DNA of 64,000 nt from Gemmataceae bacterium (GTDB lineage Bacteria > Planctomycetota > Planctomycetia > Gemmatales > Gemmataceae). The DNA lies in assembly GCA_009697105.1 (NCBI GenBank), contig SIAQ01000012.1, forward strand, positions 1 to 64,000, written 5' to 3'. A program made the position numbers and the translations under genes. The notes below the pieces were generated by a model. The model ran no database searches and was not told the DNA's origin. It saw only the letters and a list, made by a program, of their open reading frames with translations. Below, piece after piece: positions 52,490 to 61,387 of this stretch (positions are counted from its first letter, which is position 1; every line of letters begins with the position of its first letter).

Positions 52490-54934
52490 ATGGCCAGCGA
52501 CTCGGTGAAGAAAAAGAAAAAACTCGGCAACGCCACGCCCAAGCTCAATCGCGCCAAACGGCCCGAAGGCATGTCGCTCGAAGAATGGCAGATCGCGCTG
52601 CGAAAAGATCATGGCCGCAAGCAGAACTTCCACATTCAAAACGTCGGCGACTCGCCGATCTTTTCCGAGTTCACCGTTCGCAATCCGCAAAGCCATAGCT
52701 CCTATCGCGTCGTCATTCGCGGTGCCAAGCTCGGCGACAACTCCTGCACTTGCGGCGACTTCCTGACCAACACTCTCGGCACGTGCAAACATATCGAGTA
52801 CACGCTGGCGCAACTCGAAAACAAACGCGGTGGCCGCAAAGCGCTCGATGAAGGCCGAGCCGCCGACTACAGCGAAATCTATCTCCGTTATGGCAACCAG
52901 CGTGAAGTGATCTTTCGACCCGGCACGGATTGTTCGCGGGAGCTGGATCGTGTTGCGCGCGAGTATTTCTCGGACGAGGGCGTGCTCCGCGCCGATGTCG
53001 CCGAGAAGTTCGACGAGTTCCTCGATCGTGCTCGCACCTTTGAACACGAACTGCGGGTGCAGGACGATGTCGCGCCATCGCTTGCCGAGAAACGGGATGT
53101 CCTGGAACGCGAGGAGATTCTGAATCGCGAATATCCGCGTGGAGCGAAAAGCGCAGCCCTGAAGAAGCTGTTGAAGGTCCCCATGTTCGACTACCAGGCG
53201 GAAGGCGCTCTCTTCGCCGCCCGCGCCGGGCGATGCCTTATCGGCGATGAAATGGGCCTGGGCAAAACGATCCAGGCGATCGCCGCCATCGAGTTGATGG
53301 CACGCCATTTCGGCGTCGAACGTGTGCTCATCGTCTGCCCGACTTCGCTCAAGCACCAATGGCAACGCGAGATCGAACGCTTCAGCGACCGCGCCTCGCA
53401 GATCATTAACGGCGGCCAGGCTGTGCGCGCCGCTCAATTCCGCGAGACCACGGCGATCAAGATTATGAACTATGACACGATCCATGCCGACCTCGATCGC
53501 ATCAGCGCTTGGGCGCCCGATCTCGTCATTCTCGACGAAGCCCAGCGCATCAAAAACTGGAACACGCGCGTCGCCCGCAGCGTGAAGAAGATCGACTGCC
53601 CCTACGCCGTCGTGTTGACCGGCACGCCGTTGGAAAATCGGCTCGAAGAGTTGATCTCCATCGTGCAATTCGTCGATCGCAATCGGCTCGGCCCCACCTT
53701 CCGCATGCTCGAAAATCATCAGGACCGCGACGAAGCCGGCAAGGTCATCGGCTACAAGAACCTCGGCCAAATCGGCAAGACGCTCGAACCGGTGTTGCTC
53801 CGCCGCCGAAAGTCCGAAGTGCTCGATCAGCTTCCCGAACGGCTCGACAAGAACCTGTTTGTACCGATGTCAGAACTACAGATGGAGCAACACAACGAAA
53901 ACGCCTTGATCGTCGCACGCATCGTGCAGAAATGGCGCCGCTACCAGTATCTGTCCGAGATCGACAAACAAAAACTGATGGCCGCGATGCAGTGCATGCG
54001 TATGTCGTGTGATAGCTCGTACCTGCTCGATCCGACCACCAACGAGGGCTTCAAGGTCGGCGAGGCGACCGCCCAACTCGAAGAAGTATTCGCCGAGGAA
54101 CCGGTCAAAGTTGTCATCTTCAGCCAGTGGCTTCGGATGCACGAATTGCTGGTGAAAAAGTTCAACGACAAGGGCTGGGGCCACGTGCTCTTCCACGGCG
54201 GCGTGCCGAGCGCGAAACGCCAGGACCTAGTCGATAAGTTCCGCAACGATCCGGATTGCCGACTGTTCCTGGCGACGGACGCCGGCTCAGTCGGGTTGAA
54301 CCTGCAGTTCGCGTCGGTCGTGCTCAACATGGACCTGCCGTGGAATCCTGCGGTGTTGGAGCAACGCATTGGCCGAGTGTATCGCCTCGGCCAGACGCGG
54401 CGGGTACAGGTGGTTAATTTCGTTGCCCGTGGCTCGATCGAGGAAGGGATGCTGTCGGTCCTCAAGTTCAAGAAGTCGCTCTTCGCCGGTGTGTTGGACG
54501 GCGGTGAAGCAGAGATCAAACTCGGCGGCAGCCGGCTGACCAAGTTCATCGAGGCTGTCGAGCAGACGACGCAATCGATCCCGGCAGTTGTTGGAATGTC
54601 GCATCAGGGCGAATTCGAGTTTGACGACTCGAAGGCGGGTGAAAAAGCAGAAGTGAACCTCGAACCGGCAACGCCTTTGCAGACGCCGGCAACGCCATCG
54701 AACGATCCGCTCGCGGGTTTGGTGCAGACGGGGCTGGCGTTCTTGCAGAGCCTTAGCGCGATTGCGAGCCCGACTATGGGATCAGGCACAACGTCAACGG
54801 CGTCCAGCAGTCCGCTCGTGGCACGCGACGAAAAGACGGGCGAGCCGTTCTTGAAGCTGCCGATGCCGAGTCCGGATGCGTTGAAACAGTTGATGTCGGC
54901 GTTGTCGGCGTTGTCGGCGCTGTTGCCGAAATGA
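52490..54934 (+). CDS. SWIM zinc-finger SNF2 helicase
   Basis: 814 residues. Zinc finger of SWIM type at residues 86-101 (CTC ... CKH, CxC-x10-CxH). SNF2 ATPase: Walker A GDEMGLGKT at about 252-260, DEAQ box in VILDEAQR (about 345-355), and the helicase C-terminal half with LFLATDAGSVGLNLQ and RIGRVYRLGQTRRV (motif VI). Members remodel protein-DNA complexes; in bacteria SWIM/SNF2 proteins are poorly characterised. N-terminus is Lys-rich; the C-terminal 130 residues are low-complexity Ala/Thr/Pro. Start ATG 52490, preceded by GAGG; the longer frame covers the palindrome. It may be cotranscribed with the dehydrogenase despite the palindrome. Confidence 0.93.
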   Translation: MASDSVKKKKKLGNATPKLNRAKRPEGMSLEEWQIALRKDHGRKQNFHIQNVGDSPIFSEFTVRNPQSHSSYRVVIRGAKLGDNSCTCGDFLTNTLGTCKHIEYTLAQLENKRGGRKALDEGRAADYSEIYLRYGNQREVIFRPGTDCSRELDRVAREYFSDEGVLRADVAEKFDEFLDRARTFEHELRVQDDVAPSLAEKRDVLEREEILNREYPRGAKSAALKKLLKVPMFDYQAEGALFAARAGRCLIGDEMGLGKTIQAIAAIELMARHFGVERVLIVCPTSLKHQWQREIERFSDRASQIINGGQAVRAAQFRETTAIKIMNYDTIHADLDRISAWAPDLVILDEAQRIKNWNTRVARSVKKIDCPYAVVLTGTPLENRLEELISIVQFVDRNRLGPTFRMLENHQDRDEAGKVIGYKNLGQIGKTLEPVLLRRRKSEVLDQLPERLDKNLFVPMSELQMEQHNENALIVARIVQKWRRYQYLSEIDKQKLMAAMQCMRMSCDSSYLLDPTTNEGFKVGEATAQLEEVFAEEPVKVVIFSQWLRMHELLVKKFNDKGWGHVLFHGGVPSAKRQDLVDKFRNDPDCRLFLATDAGSVGLNLQFASVVLNMDLPWNPAVLEQRIGRVYRLGQTRRVQVVNFVARGSIEEGMLSVLKFKKSLFAGVLDGGEAEIKLGGSRLTKFIEAVEQTTQSIPAVVGMSHQGEFEFDDSKAGEKAEVNLEPATPLQTPATPSNDPLAGLVQTGLAFLQSLSAIASPTMGSGTTSTASSSPLVARDEKTGEPFLKLPMPSPDALKQLMSALSALSALLPK

Positions 54935-54942
54935 TGGGAATT

Positions 54943-55006
54943 GGTTAGCCGATTGCCTGTGGCGAGCGCGGGGTTGGACGCGCTCGCCACAGGCGATTGG
55001 CTAAAC
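54943..55006. repeat. Palindrome family B between convergent genes
   Basis: GGTTAGCCGATTGCC + TGT + GGCGAGCGCG (54943-54970) and the complement 54979-55006. Mismatches become G-U pairs in RNA; the middle triplet TGT/ACA is complementary. Confidence 0.92.
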
Positions 55007-55014
55007 AAATTATT

Positions 55015-56028
55015 TCACTTCTTCTTACTCACGATTTCGATCGTGGCTTTAGTACGATACGCCGTCAACACCGCATCACGCAGTTTTTCGCCATAGACTT
55101 CTTGCACGAATGGCTTGACCGCTTCAAACTTGACCTCTTTGCCCGGCTTGGCGTCGATGGGCAGAATCAAATGCCAGCCGAACTCGGTGGATACCGGGTC
55201 GCTCATCTGGAACGGCTTGAGCGAGAAGGCGGCCCGCGCGAACGGCTCGACCATGGCGCCGACGCGCGGGAAGTAGCCGAGATCGCCGCCGCTCTTCTTT
55301 GACGGGCAGGTCGATTCGGCAATCGCCTGCTCAGCAAATGCCTTGTCAATGGCGGCGGCGCGGGCTTTTTCGCGCGTTATGGCGTCGGCTGTCGCCGGCA
55401 CCTTTGCGAATTCCTGACTGACGAGGTCGTCGATCTTTTTCTTGATGCCAACGATCTTGGCATAGGCCAGTTCGTTCTTGCCATCGGCAATCGGAATAAG
55501 AATATGCCGAGCCTTGGTCTCGGCGCCGTTAAACATTTCGACATTCTTGGCGAACATGTCGCGGAGGACTTTGTCGGAGCCCTGCTGAAGGACAAATTTG
55601 TCCCAGCGGAGCGCACTGGTGATTTCAGAGCGTAGCTCGTCCTCTTCAATGTGGAGTTTCTTCAACATTTCTTTGTAATCTTGCATGGGCTTCGAGTTTG
55701 ATGCTTCCGCCTTGATCTTGCTGATGTGCTCATCGATCTCCTTGACATCGGCCTGGAGCTTGAGTTGAAGCAGATATTGATCGACGACGGCGTTCTCGAT
55801 CAGGAAATTGAGGATTTCCTTGCGTGCCTCGTCACGCTTGGCGGGCGGCACGCGCATCGAGCCACGGTAGACCGCCAATTCGCTGATGGCCTGGCCATTG
55901 ACAATCGCGGCGATTTTGTCGCGTGTCGGCGGCGGATCTATCTGCGGGGTCGGTTGCGGCGTTTGGCTCCACGCGAAACCTGCGATTGCTACCATCACCA
56001 AACCGGCCAAACGAAATCGTCGCGTCAT
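55015..56028 (-). CDS. Parvulin-type peptidyl-prolyl isomerase, exported
   Basis: 337 residues. Signal peptide MTRRFRLAGLVMVAIAGFAWS. Middle: SurA-N-like helical region with many charged residues (residues about 40-180), then the parvulin (rotamase) domain containing ARHILIPIADGK, LGYFPRVGAMVEPFARAAF and EFGWHLILPIDA. It assists folding of periplasmic or outer membrane proteins by proline isomerisation, as SurA or PrsA do. The start ATG 56028 has GGAG eight bases upstream, better than 56100. Convergent with the SNF2 gene; the family B palindrome lies in the gap. Confidence 0.9.
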   Translation of the reverse strand: MTRRFRLAGLVMVAIAGFAWSQTPQPTPQIDPPPTRDKIAAIVNGQAISELAVYRGSMRVPPAKRDEARKEILNFLIENAVVDQYLLQLKLQADVKEIDEHISKIKAEASNSKPMQDYKEMLKKLHIEEDELRSEITSALRWDKFVLQQGSDKVLRDMFAKNVEMFNGAETKARHILIPIADGKNELAYAKIVGIKKKIDDLVSQEFAKVPATADAITREKARAAAIDKAFAEQAIAESTCPSKKSGGDLGYFPRVGAMVEPFARAAFSLKPFQMSDPVSTEFGWHLILPIDAKPGKEVKFEAVKPFVQEVYGEKLRDAVLTAYRTKATIEIVSKKK

Positions 56029-56763
56029 GTTCGTAACTCCTCGTCTCGATTGATGTTGCATGAGACGGCTCATCCCAGGTCCTCGTGCCCGGGCATCCAT
56101 GTTTCACCCAGTCTAACGAATTCGCCGAAACGAGTCGATACGAATTTTGGCGATGCCGTAAGATCCCAATGCCCCGGGCGAGCCAATAGCCCTGGGTCCA
56201 ACGCCGCTTGGCCAGGGGGCGCTTGGCCATCGGCCGGTGGCCGAGCGATTTGGCACTTTTTCGGCCGTTTTTGCATTTTTGGGTGGTGTTGGCCACAAAG
56301 CCGAGAGAGAGGGTGGAGTGCATGCAAATTGCCTCTCACCGTTTAGCGCCCGCGCCACGCCATGCAATCGCTCCCGATTTTTCCACAACCGACTTTGACA
56401 CCCCATTCACCCGCGCGTTACGATGACAAGAACCGCGAGCCCCACGAGGAGAGCAGCGATCAATGGGGCTGCTGACCTACAAAATAATTATCCAAACACC
56501 GAACGCGAAAAAACTTGACACAGCGGCCGAGGTTTGGTTCAATGGCCTTGTTGTAGCGCGCACGAGAATTATTGCGAGCATTCGGCCACGGAGCCCACGC
56601 AATCGCAGCAAGGTTGATCGGTTGTGATGGAATGTCGCTGCCGTTTTCGGTTCGTTTGAAGCCGTATATTTGCAGCGACCCCGGCAGTTGAGCCGTAACG
56701 TTCGAGGGCAGAGTTCAACCGAGTTCGCTGGATTTCTTCACCCCTCTTTTGGGAATGCCAACC
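56029..56763. other. Intergenic region upstream of the 56764 gene
   Basis: About 730 bases. GC-rich with a run of CCGG and TTGGCCA-type words near 56200-56260, but no clear promoter. A 54-residue ORF (listed) is the only coding candidate. Nothing else was seen. Confidence 0.4.
56463..56627 (+). CDS. Possible 54-residue protein
   Basis: ATG at 56463 starts a frame MGLLTYKIIIQTPNAKKLDT..., ending at TGA 56625-56627. GAGGAG at about 56446 lies 11 bases upstream. The C-terminus is Arg/Pro-rich. No family recognised; could be a leader or chance. Confidence 0.25.
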   Translation: MGLLTYKIIIQTPNAKKLDTAAEVWFNGLVVARTRIIASIRPRSPRNRSKVDRL

Positions 56764-57429
56764 ATGAAGGCGATATTTGTATCGTTCTGCATTGTTCTCC
56801 TCCAGCTTGCGATTATTGGCGACGCAGGAACGAAGTCCGAAAAGAAGCTACACCAAAACGACGAACCGGTTCAGCCTAAAATCAGGGAATCTGCCTGCAT
56901 GCGCGAGGCGCGCGCAGGACTTCACGCTGATTTTGTACGATTGTTTCGCACCAAACAGGAACGAAGAAAAGTCATTGCCTATGATTTGGCTCTGGCAAGG
57001 CAACAAATTGTCAAAAGCAAAGACTTTCAGCATCTTTTTCGAATTCGATTTTGGTGTGGAGAAAATCCTTCGACCGTCATCCCATGGCTTATTGAAAAAC
57101 TGGAGGACAAGTCATTTGTCGGCTTGAATAACTCGGCTGACCTCATTATTTTTGAGCGTATTATGACGATTGATCTGCATTTCTACGGGCACGGCTGGGT
57201 CGTTGACGATGATTTATTCACGGTCGCCGGCAGAGTGTCGTGGCTTCTGCACAGTGTCACCGGTGAGAATTTAGGTTCGGTAAAGCCAAACAGCACCAAA
57301 GTGGAATTATCGGCGCTACAAGAAACAGTGGTCAGCCTGGCTGCATGCGGCCACTCAATAGGCGGCAGAGCCGTCGTCGGGTTCGAGTTGTCAGCGAGCA
57401 GCCAGAGCTTACCGCAACCTGGCCCCTGA
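56764..57429 (+). CDS. Exported protein of unknown function
   Basis: About 221 residues. Signal peptide MKAIFVSFCIVLLQLAIIG (ATG 56764). The mature part contains a Lys-rich start (KSEKKLHQNDEPVQPK), then a helical region with RAGLHADFVRLFRTKQER and LALARQQIVKSKDFQHLF, and a beta-strand part (FVGLNNSADLIIFERIMTIDLHF). I do not recognise the family. Codon use is less GC-biased than neighbours (for example AAAGCTAAA-rich), which may indicate recent acquisition or a weakly expressed gene. Start ATG 56764; ATG 56749 is in frame upstream. Confidence 0.65.
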   Translation: MKAIFVSFCIVLLQLAIIGDAGTKSEKKLHQNDEPVQPKIRESACMREARAGLHADFVRLFRTKQERRKVIAYDLALARQQIVKSKDFQHLFRIRFWCGENPSTVIPWLIEKLEDKSFVGLNNSADLIIFERIMTIDLHFYGHGWVVDDDLFTVAGRVSWLLHSVTGENLGSVKPNSTKVELSALQETVVSLAACGHSIGGRAVVGFELSASSQSLPQPGP

Positions 57430-57680
57430 AGGGTGAGGCATGTTCCCTTCCATGCCGACGATTCGGAATGATTTTCCGCGTCACCATCGTTGCAATCGAT
57501 TTTGGTTCACACATGTCGAAGTTGACATTCGCCACACCGGGATGGTTATTGAATAAGAAATATTACCTATAAGTAATGCTGCCGAGGCAGCACCAATTGC
57601 CGTCTCCGCTCGGGCGTTGCGACGGGTGGCGGTGCTGAACGGGTTGGCGGTCTTTTTTGGCACGGAAAAGAGGTGAACCC

Positions 57681-57708
57681 TTGAAAATGTTTTGGTGTCC
57701 TTTATAAT
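57681..57708 (+). promoter_or_regulatory. Sigma-70-like promoter for tRNA-Gly
   Basis: TTGAAA (57681-57686) and TATAAT (57703-57708) with a 16-base spacer, 32 bases before the tRNA. The -10 is a perfect match and the -35 differs at one base. Strong candidate. Confidence 0.75.
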
Positions 57709-57740
57709 CGAAACATGCGCCTTTCTTGAGGCTAATTAGC

Positions 57741-57812
57741 GCGGGTGTAGCTCAGTGGTAGAGCGTCACGTTGCCAACGTGAATGTCGTGGGTTCGAGCC
57801 CCATCACCCGCT
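57741..57812 (+). tRNA. tRNA-Gly (anticodon GCC)
   Basis: Acceptor GCGGGTG pairs with CACCCGC, D-arm GCTCAGTGGTAGAGC, anticodon loop TTGCCAA (GCC at 57773-57775), T-arm with GTTCGAGCC. No CCA is encoded. A TTTTTT follows at the end and probably ends the transcript. Confidence 0.97.
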
Positions 57813-57881
57813 TTTTTGTTGGATACCGCGTCTCGCAATGATACCGTGCTCACGTTTCGTGGGCCGTTGAATTTCCTGCTC

Positions 57882-57940
57882 GAAAAAACGATGTCAGGTT
57901 CCTTTTTTCTCTCCGAAAAAGGTTCCTGGCATCGTTTTTC
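57882..57940. repeat. Hairpin in the trigger factor leader
   Basis: AAAAACGATG-x-CAGG at 57882-57897 and CCTGGCATCGTTTTT at about 57925-57940 pair, with AAAAA/TTTTT flanks and a short loop CTCTCC. It lies 23 bases before the trigger factor ATG and could affect its translation or terminate the tRNA transcript. Confidence 0.75.
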
Positions 57941-57962
57941 TCCCTGTGAAAGGTGTCGCATC

Positions 57963-59456
57963 ATGACCGATGAATCGGCCACTATGACTCCAGATGCTCC
58001 GGTTATCGAAGAAGGTGCCAGCGGCGACGCTCCCGAAGCGAAAAAGAAGATCAAGCAGTCCGTGGACATTCAGGACATTGGCCCGTGCAAGAAGCACATC
58101 AAGGTCACTGTGCTGCGCGAGGACATCGAGAAGAACATTCAGGAAAAGTATAAGGAACTTGTCGGCGAATCGTCGATTCCCGGCTTCCGTCCAGGCAAGG
58201 CACCGCGGAAGATCGTCACGCAGCGATTTCGCAAGGATGTCTTCGATAAGGTCAAAGGCGAAATCCTACTCTCAAGTCTCGATCAGCTAGCGGAGGACTT
58301 TGACGTCGCCCCGCTTAGCCCGCCGAATCTCGATCCGGCGAACCTGTTCATTCCTGAAGAAGGCGACTTCGTTTATGAATTTGATGTCGAAGTACGCCCC
58401 CACTTCGATCTGCCTGAGTACAAGAGTCTGAAACTTCGCAGGCCGATCCGCACGTTCTCTGAAGCGGACATTGACGAAGAACAAAAGAAAATCCTGTCGC
58501 AAGAAGGCCAACTAGTACCCAAGGACGGCCCGGCCGAACGCGGCGATTACATCGTCGTTGACATGGTCACCACTTTCGCCGGCGAAAAAGTCGGTGAGGC
58601 ACCGGAAATTACGCTTCGCATCGACGATACCATGTCGTTCAAAGACGGCGTGGCCACCAAGTTTGGCGAGCAGGTCATTGGTGTCAAGGCCGGCGAGAAA
58701 CGCAACGTTGATATTTCGATGACGGAATCGGTTTCCAATCCCCAACTCAAGGGTCAAACCATTCTGGCGGCGCTCGATATCAAGGACGTAAAACGACTGC
58801 GTCTGCCCGAGATGGATGACTTGTTCCTCGAACGCTACGAATGCAAAACTATCGACCAGTTCCGCGAAAAAATTCGGCTGGTACTTGATCGCCGACTGGA
58901 ATACGCCCAGCGCCAATCGATCCGCGAACAGGTGCTTGCGTTGATCACATCGTCGGCAACCTGGGAATTGCCTCAAGACCTTTTGCGACGCCAGGCCCGC
59001 AACGCCTTGTCGCGCCGCGTCATGGAAATGAAAGAATCGGGCATTTCCGAAGACGAGATCAAGGGTCGCCAACGCATGCTTGAGCGCGACGTACTCTCCA
59101 CGACTGCTCAGTCGATGAAAGAGCATTTCGTCTTGCAGAAAATTGCGGAGCAGGAAAAATTGGAAATCGACCACGGAGATGTTGACCAGGAAATTGACCG
59201 CATTGCCGAGGTCTATAAAGAATCGCCACGCCGTATTCGCGCTCAACTGGAACGCGACGGCCAACTCGAAACGCTGGCCGCGCAGCTGATCGAACGCAAG
59301 GCGTTGAATCGGATTCTTGAAACCGCGGAATACGAAGACGTGGCCACCGATCGCGACGGCGGTATGGCGACTGTTGACACTCAGGCCGTGCAAGGCGAGA
59401 TGCACGATCCGACGGCCGTACCGCCTGCCGTTGAGGATACGAATCCGGAAGCGTGA
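57963..59456 (+). CDS. tig: Trigger factor
   Basis: About 497 residues, longer than typical 430-450. The N-terminal ribosome-binding signature GFRPGKAP occurs at about residues 75-85, preceded by an acidic extension (TMTPDAPVIEEGASGDAPEA) not found in E. coli. Middle FKBP-like PPIase domain (AERGDYIVVDMVTTFAGE), then the helical C-terminal chaperone domain with the RMLERDVLSTTAQSMKEHFVLQ region. The C-terminus has an extra approximately 40-residue acidic tail. It binds the ribosome exit tunnel and assists folding of nascent chains. Start at ATG 57963, after the tRNA and hairpin; longer frames run into the tRNA. Confidence 0.95.
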   Translation: MTDESATMTPDAPVIEEGASGDAPEAKKKIKQSVDIQDIGPCKKHIKVTVLREDIEKNIQEKYKELVGESSIPGFRPGKAPRKIVTQRFRKDVFDKVKGEILLSSLDQLAEDFDVAPLSPPNLDPANLFIPEEGDFVYEFDVEVRPHFDLPEYKSLKLRRPIRTFSEADIDEEQKKILSQEGQLVPKDGPAERGDYIVVDMVTTFAGEKVGEAPEITLRIDDTMSFKDGVATKFGEQVIGVKAGEKRNVDISMTESVSNPQLKGQTILAALDIKDVKRLRLPEMDDLFLERYECKTIDQFREKIRLVLDRRLEYAQRQSIREQVLALITSSATWELPQDLLRRQARNALSRRVMEMKESGISEDEIKGRQRMLERDVLSTTAQSMKEHFVLQKIAEQEKLEIDHGDVDQEIDRIAEVYKESPRRIRAQLERDGQLETLAAQLIERKALNRILETAEYEDVATDRDGGMATVDTQAVQGEMHDPTAVPPAVEDTNPEA

Positions 59457-59458
59457 AA

Positions 59459-59534
59459 TGTTTAGCCGCTCGCCACTGGCGAGCGCGGACTGGAGAATTG
59501 CAGTACGCGCTCGCCAGTGGCGAGCGGCTAAACA
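59459..59534. repeat. Palindrome family B, perfect 29-nt arms
   Basis: TGTTTAGCCGCTCGCCACTG... (59459-59487) and its complement (59506-59534). Each arm is itself a hairpin (GCTCGCC ACT GGCGAGC). It lies between the trigger factor and TIGR03067 stops, so convergent. Confidence 0.95.
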
Positions 59535-59545
59535 TACCTTGCCTG

Positions 59546-59980
59546 TCATTTCTGTTTCAAAGTCATCACGCTATAGTTGGCCGTCTCCTTGCCGTCAAAG
59601 GTTGTGGGACGGCCTTTGCGTTCCTCATCCAGCACCATCTTAAGTTGTTTGCCGTCAAAGGCGTAAATGCCAAACTCCGTTTTGCCTTTGTTTTCGCCGA
59701 TTGTGTGAGTGAAATCGATCGCCCTGGGCGTTTTCGTCGGGTCGAGTTTGAAATTATATTGCACGACGGTTTCGCCTTTTTCTTTTACCGTGAGCACATT
59801 TTTTTCGATGTGTAATTCTAAGATCGCAAGCTCCTCTGCAGGCACGGCCTTGCCCTTCTCGATTAATGACAAGATCGTCCAATTACCCTGGAATTTTTGC
59901 AACTCGGCAACGGCATCGCCTGCAGCGGCGACCACGAGGACGGTGAAGAATAGGGCCAGCAATGCAGCGAGTTTTTTCAT
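59546..59980 (-). CDS. TIGR03067-type exported protein (1)
   Basis: 144 residues. Signal peptide MKKLAALLALFFTVLVVAAA, then WTILSLIEKGKAVPAEELA, the KLDPTKTPRAIDFTH region and a C-terminus GIYAFDGKQLKMVLDEER. This pattern (a lipocalin-like beta barrel) is the planctomycete TIGR03067 family, widely expanded in Gemmata, of unknown function. Start at ATG 59980, which begins the signal. Twin of the gene at 60021-60461, 40 bases away. Confidence 0.8.
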   Translation of the reverse strand: MKKLAALLALFFTVLVVAAAGDAVAELQKFQGNWTILSLIEKGKAVPAEELAILELHIEKNVLTVKEKGETVVQYNFKLDPTKTPRAIDFTHTIGENKGKTEFGIYAFDGKQLKMVLDEERKGRPTTFDGKETANYSVMTLKQK

Positions 59981-60020
59981 GGTGTGTGCGTTCGGGTTGA
60001 AGGTTGCGTGGACCGACCTA

Positions 60021-60461
60021 TTATTCTTTCGTCCGTTGCAACACGACAAGCCACAATTGGCTACTTACCGGGCTTTGAAATTCTCTGGGCCGGGGCGCAT
60101 CTTTGTCGGATTGGATACAGATTGTCAATGTGTCGCCGTCGAGCCGATAGATGCCGCGATCGATTCGGCCCTTTTGCGGACCGGCTTTGAGGATTAGATC
60201 GATCTCTTTGATTTTTTTGGTCGGATCGAGCAGGTAATTGAAGTTGTCGTGTGTCTGCCCGCCTTCGCGTACAGCGATGCCGTCGCTGCGGAAGATGAGG
60301 GCGAGATCCTTGATCTCCTCGGCGGTGCTTTTCTCGCCTTTGCTGACGGAAGACGTGACCTTCCAGACGCCCTGCAGCGAGGCTTTGTCCTTGCGGGTTG
60401 CTTCGACGGTATCGCCGCCGAGGGTGAGGCTTGTGAGGAACAGGAATTCGGCAAGTGACAT
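60021..60461 (-). CDS. TIGR03067-type protein (2)
   Basis: 146 residues. The N-terminus MSLAEFLFLTSLTLGGD is moderately hydrophobic, an unusually short signal for this family. The body LQGVWKVTSSVSKGEKSTAEEIKDLAL, LLDPTKKIKEIDLIL and GIYRLDGDTLTICIQ matches its neighbour. Start at ATG 60461; the longer frame to 60680 adds unrelated residues across a palindrome. Probably the first of two cotranscribed duplicates. Confidence 0.8.
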   Translation of the reverse strand: MSLAEFLFLTSLTLGGDTVEATRKDKASLQGVWKVTSSVSKGEKSTAEEIKDLALIFRSDGIAVREGGQTHDNFNYLLDPTKKIKEIDLILKAGPQKGRIDRGIYRLDGDTLTICIQSDKDAPRPREFQSPVSSQLWLVVLQRTKE

Positions 60462-60497
60462 GATGACTTCTCCAGGGGACTTGACCAAACGGCTCCA

Positions 60498-60556
60498 CCG
60501 CTTGCGGCATAGCGATTGCTTCAGGTCAGTTCGAGCGAGCGCTAAGCCGCAAGCGG
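60498..60556. repeat. Palindrome family A, divergent region
   Basis: CCGCTTGCGGCATAGCG (60498-60514) and CGCTAAGCCGCAAGCGG (60540-60556) pair with one mismatch, in the divergent promoter region of TIGR03067 (2) and superoxide dismutase. Confidence 0.9.
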
Positions 60557-60709
60557 AATACGCCGACTGATATATGTTCCGTTGCCGGGATCGGAAACGC
60601 AGATACACTACCAGTTGAGTACGATTTTTCCGCCGGCAGCGATTTCGGTTTTCAAAGTTCGCGGTCGGCAAAGGACGCATCTAGGAACATTTACCTATAG
60701 GAGAATACT

Positions 60710-61330
60710 TTGTCATTTACCCTACCGAACCTGCCCTACGCCACGAACGCGCTCGAGCCGGCCATTGACACGATGACGATGGAAATCCATCATGGTCGCC
60801 ATCACAAGGCGTATGTCGATAACCTCAACAAGGCGCTCGACGGCCAACCGATACTGCTGGCCAAGCCGATCTGCCAACTACTGCGCGAAATCAGCCAGGT
60901 TCCCGAGGCGATTCGGCAGGCCGTCATCAACAACGGCGGCGGGCATGCGAACCATTCGATGTTCTGGGAGATCATGGCCGGCGGCGCGGGCGGCGAACCG
61001 ACCGGGCCTCTCGCCGACGACATCAAGGCCAGCTTTACCGACTTCGCGACCTTCAAAGCCCAAGTCAAACAAGCCGGCATCACACGCTTCGGCAGCGGCT
61101 GGGCCTGGCTGGTGTTGGCGGATGGCAAGCTCAAAATCCTCAGCAGCGCCAATCAAGACAGCCCGTACATGGCCGGCCAATCGCCGATCATGGGCGTCGA
61201 TGTGTGGGAACACGCCTACTACCTGAAGTACCAAAACAAACGCCCCGACTACCTCGACGCCTGGTGGGCCGTCGTCAACTGGTCCGCCATCGGCGAACGC
61301 TACGCCAAGGCGAAGGCGGGGACGCTGTAA
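60710..61330 (+). CDS. Superoxide dismutase (Fe/Mn)
   Basis: 206 residues. All four metal ligands are present: His in [13 protein letters not shown], His in [10 protein letters not shown], and Asp and His in [13 protein letters not shown]. It disproportionates superoxide to oxygen and peroxide. Mn versus Fe not decided. It begins with a TTG start at 60710 ([13 protein letters not shown]), preceded by AGGAG at the right distance, and no in-frame ATG fits the conserved N-terminus. Cytoplasmic. Downstream converges with a small gene. Confidence 0.95.
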   Translation: MSFTLPNLPYATNALEPAIDTMTMEIHHGRHHKAYVDNLNKALDGQPILLAKPICQLLREISQVPEAIRQAVINNGGGHANHSMFWEIMAGGAGGEPTGPLADDIKASFTDFATFKAQVKQAGITRFGSGWAWLVLADGKLKILSSANQDSPYMAGQSPIMGVDVWEHAYYLKYQNKRPDYLDAWWAVVNWSAIGERYAKAKAGTL

Positions 61331-61341
61331 GCGCAATTTCA

Positions 61342-61387
61342 CCGTTTAGCGCTCGCTTCACGCAGGCACCCAGCGGGCGCTAAACGG
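61342..61387. repeat. Palindrome family B/A hybrid between convergent genes
   Basis: CCGTTTAGCGCTCGC (61342-61356) and GCGGGCGCTAAACGG (61373-61387). One mismatch. It overlaps the stop codon of the 58-residue minus-strand gene. Confidence 0.9.
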
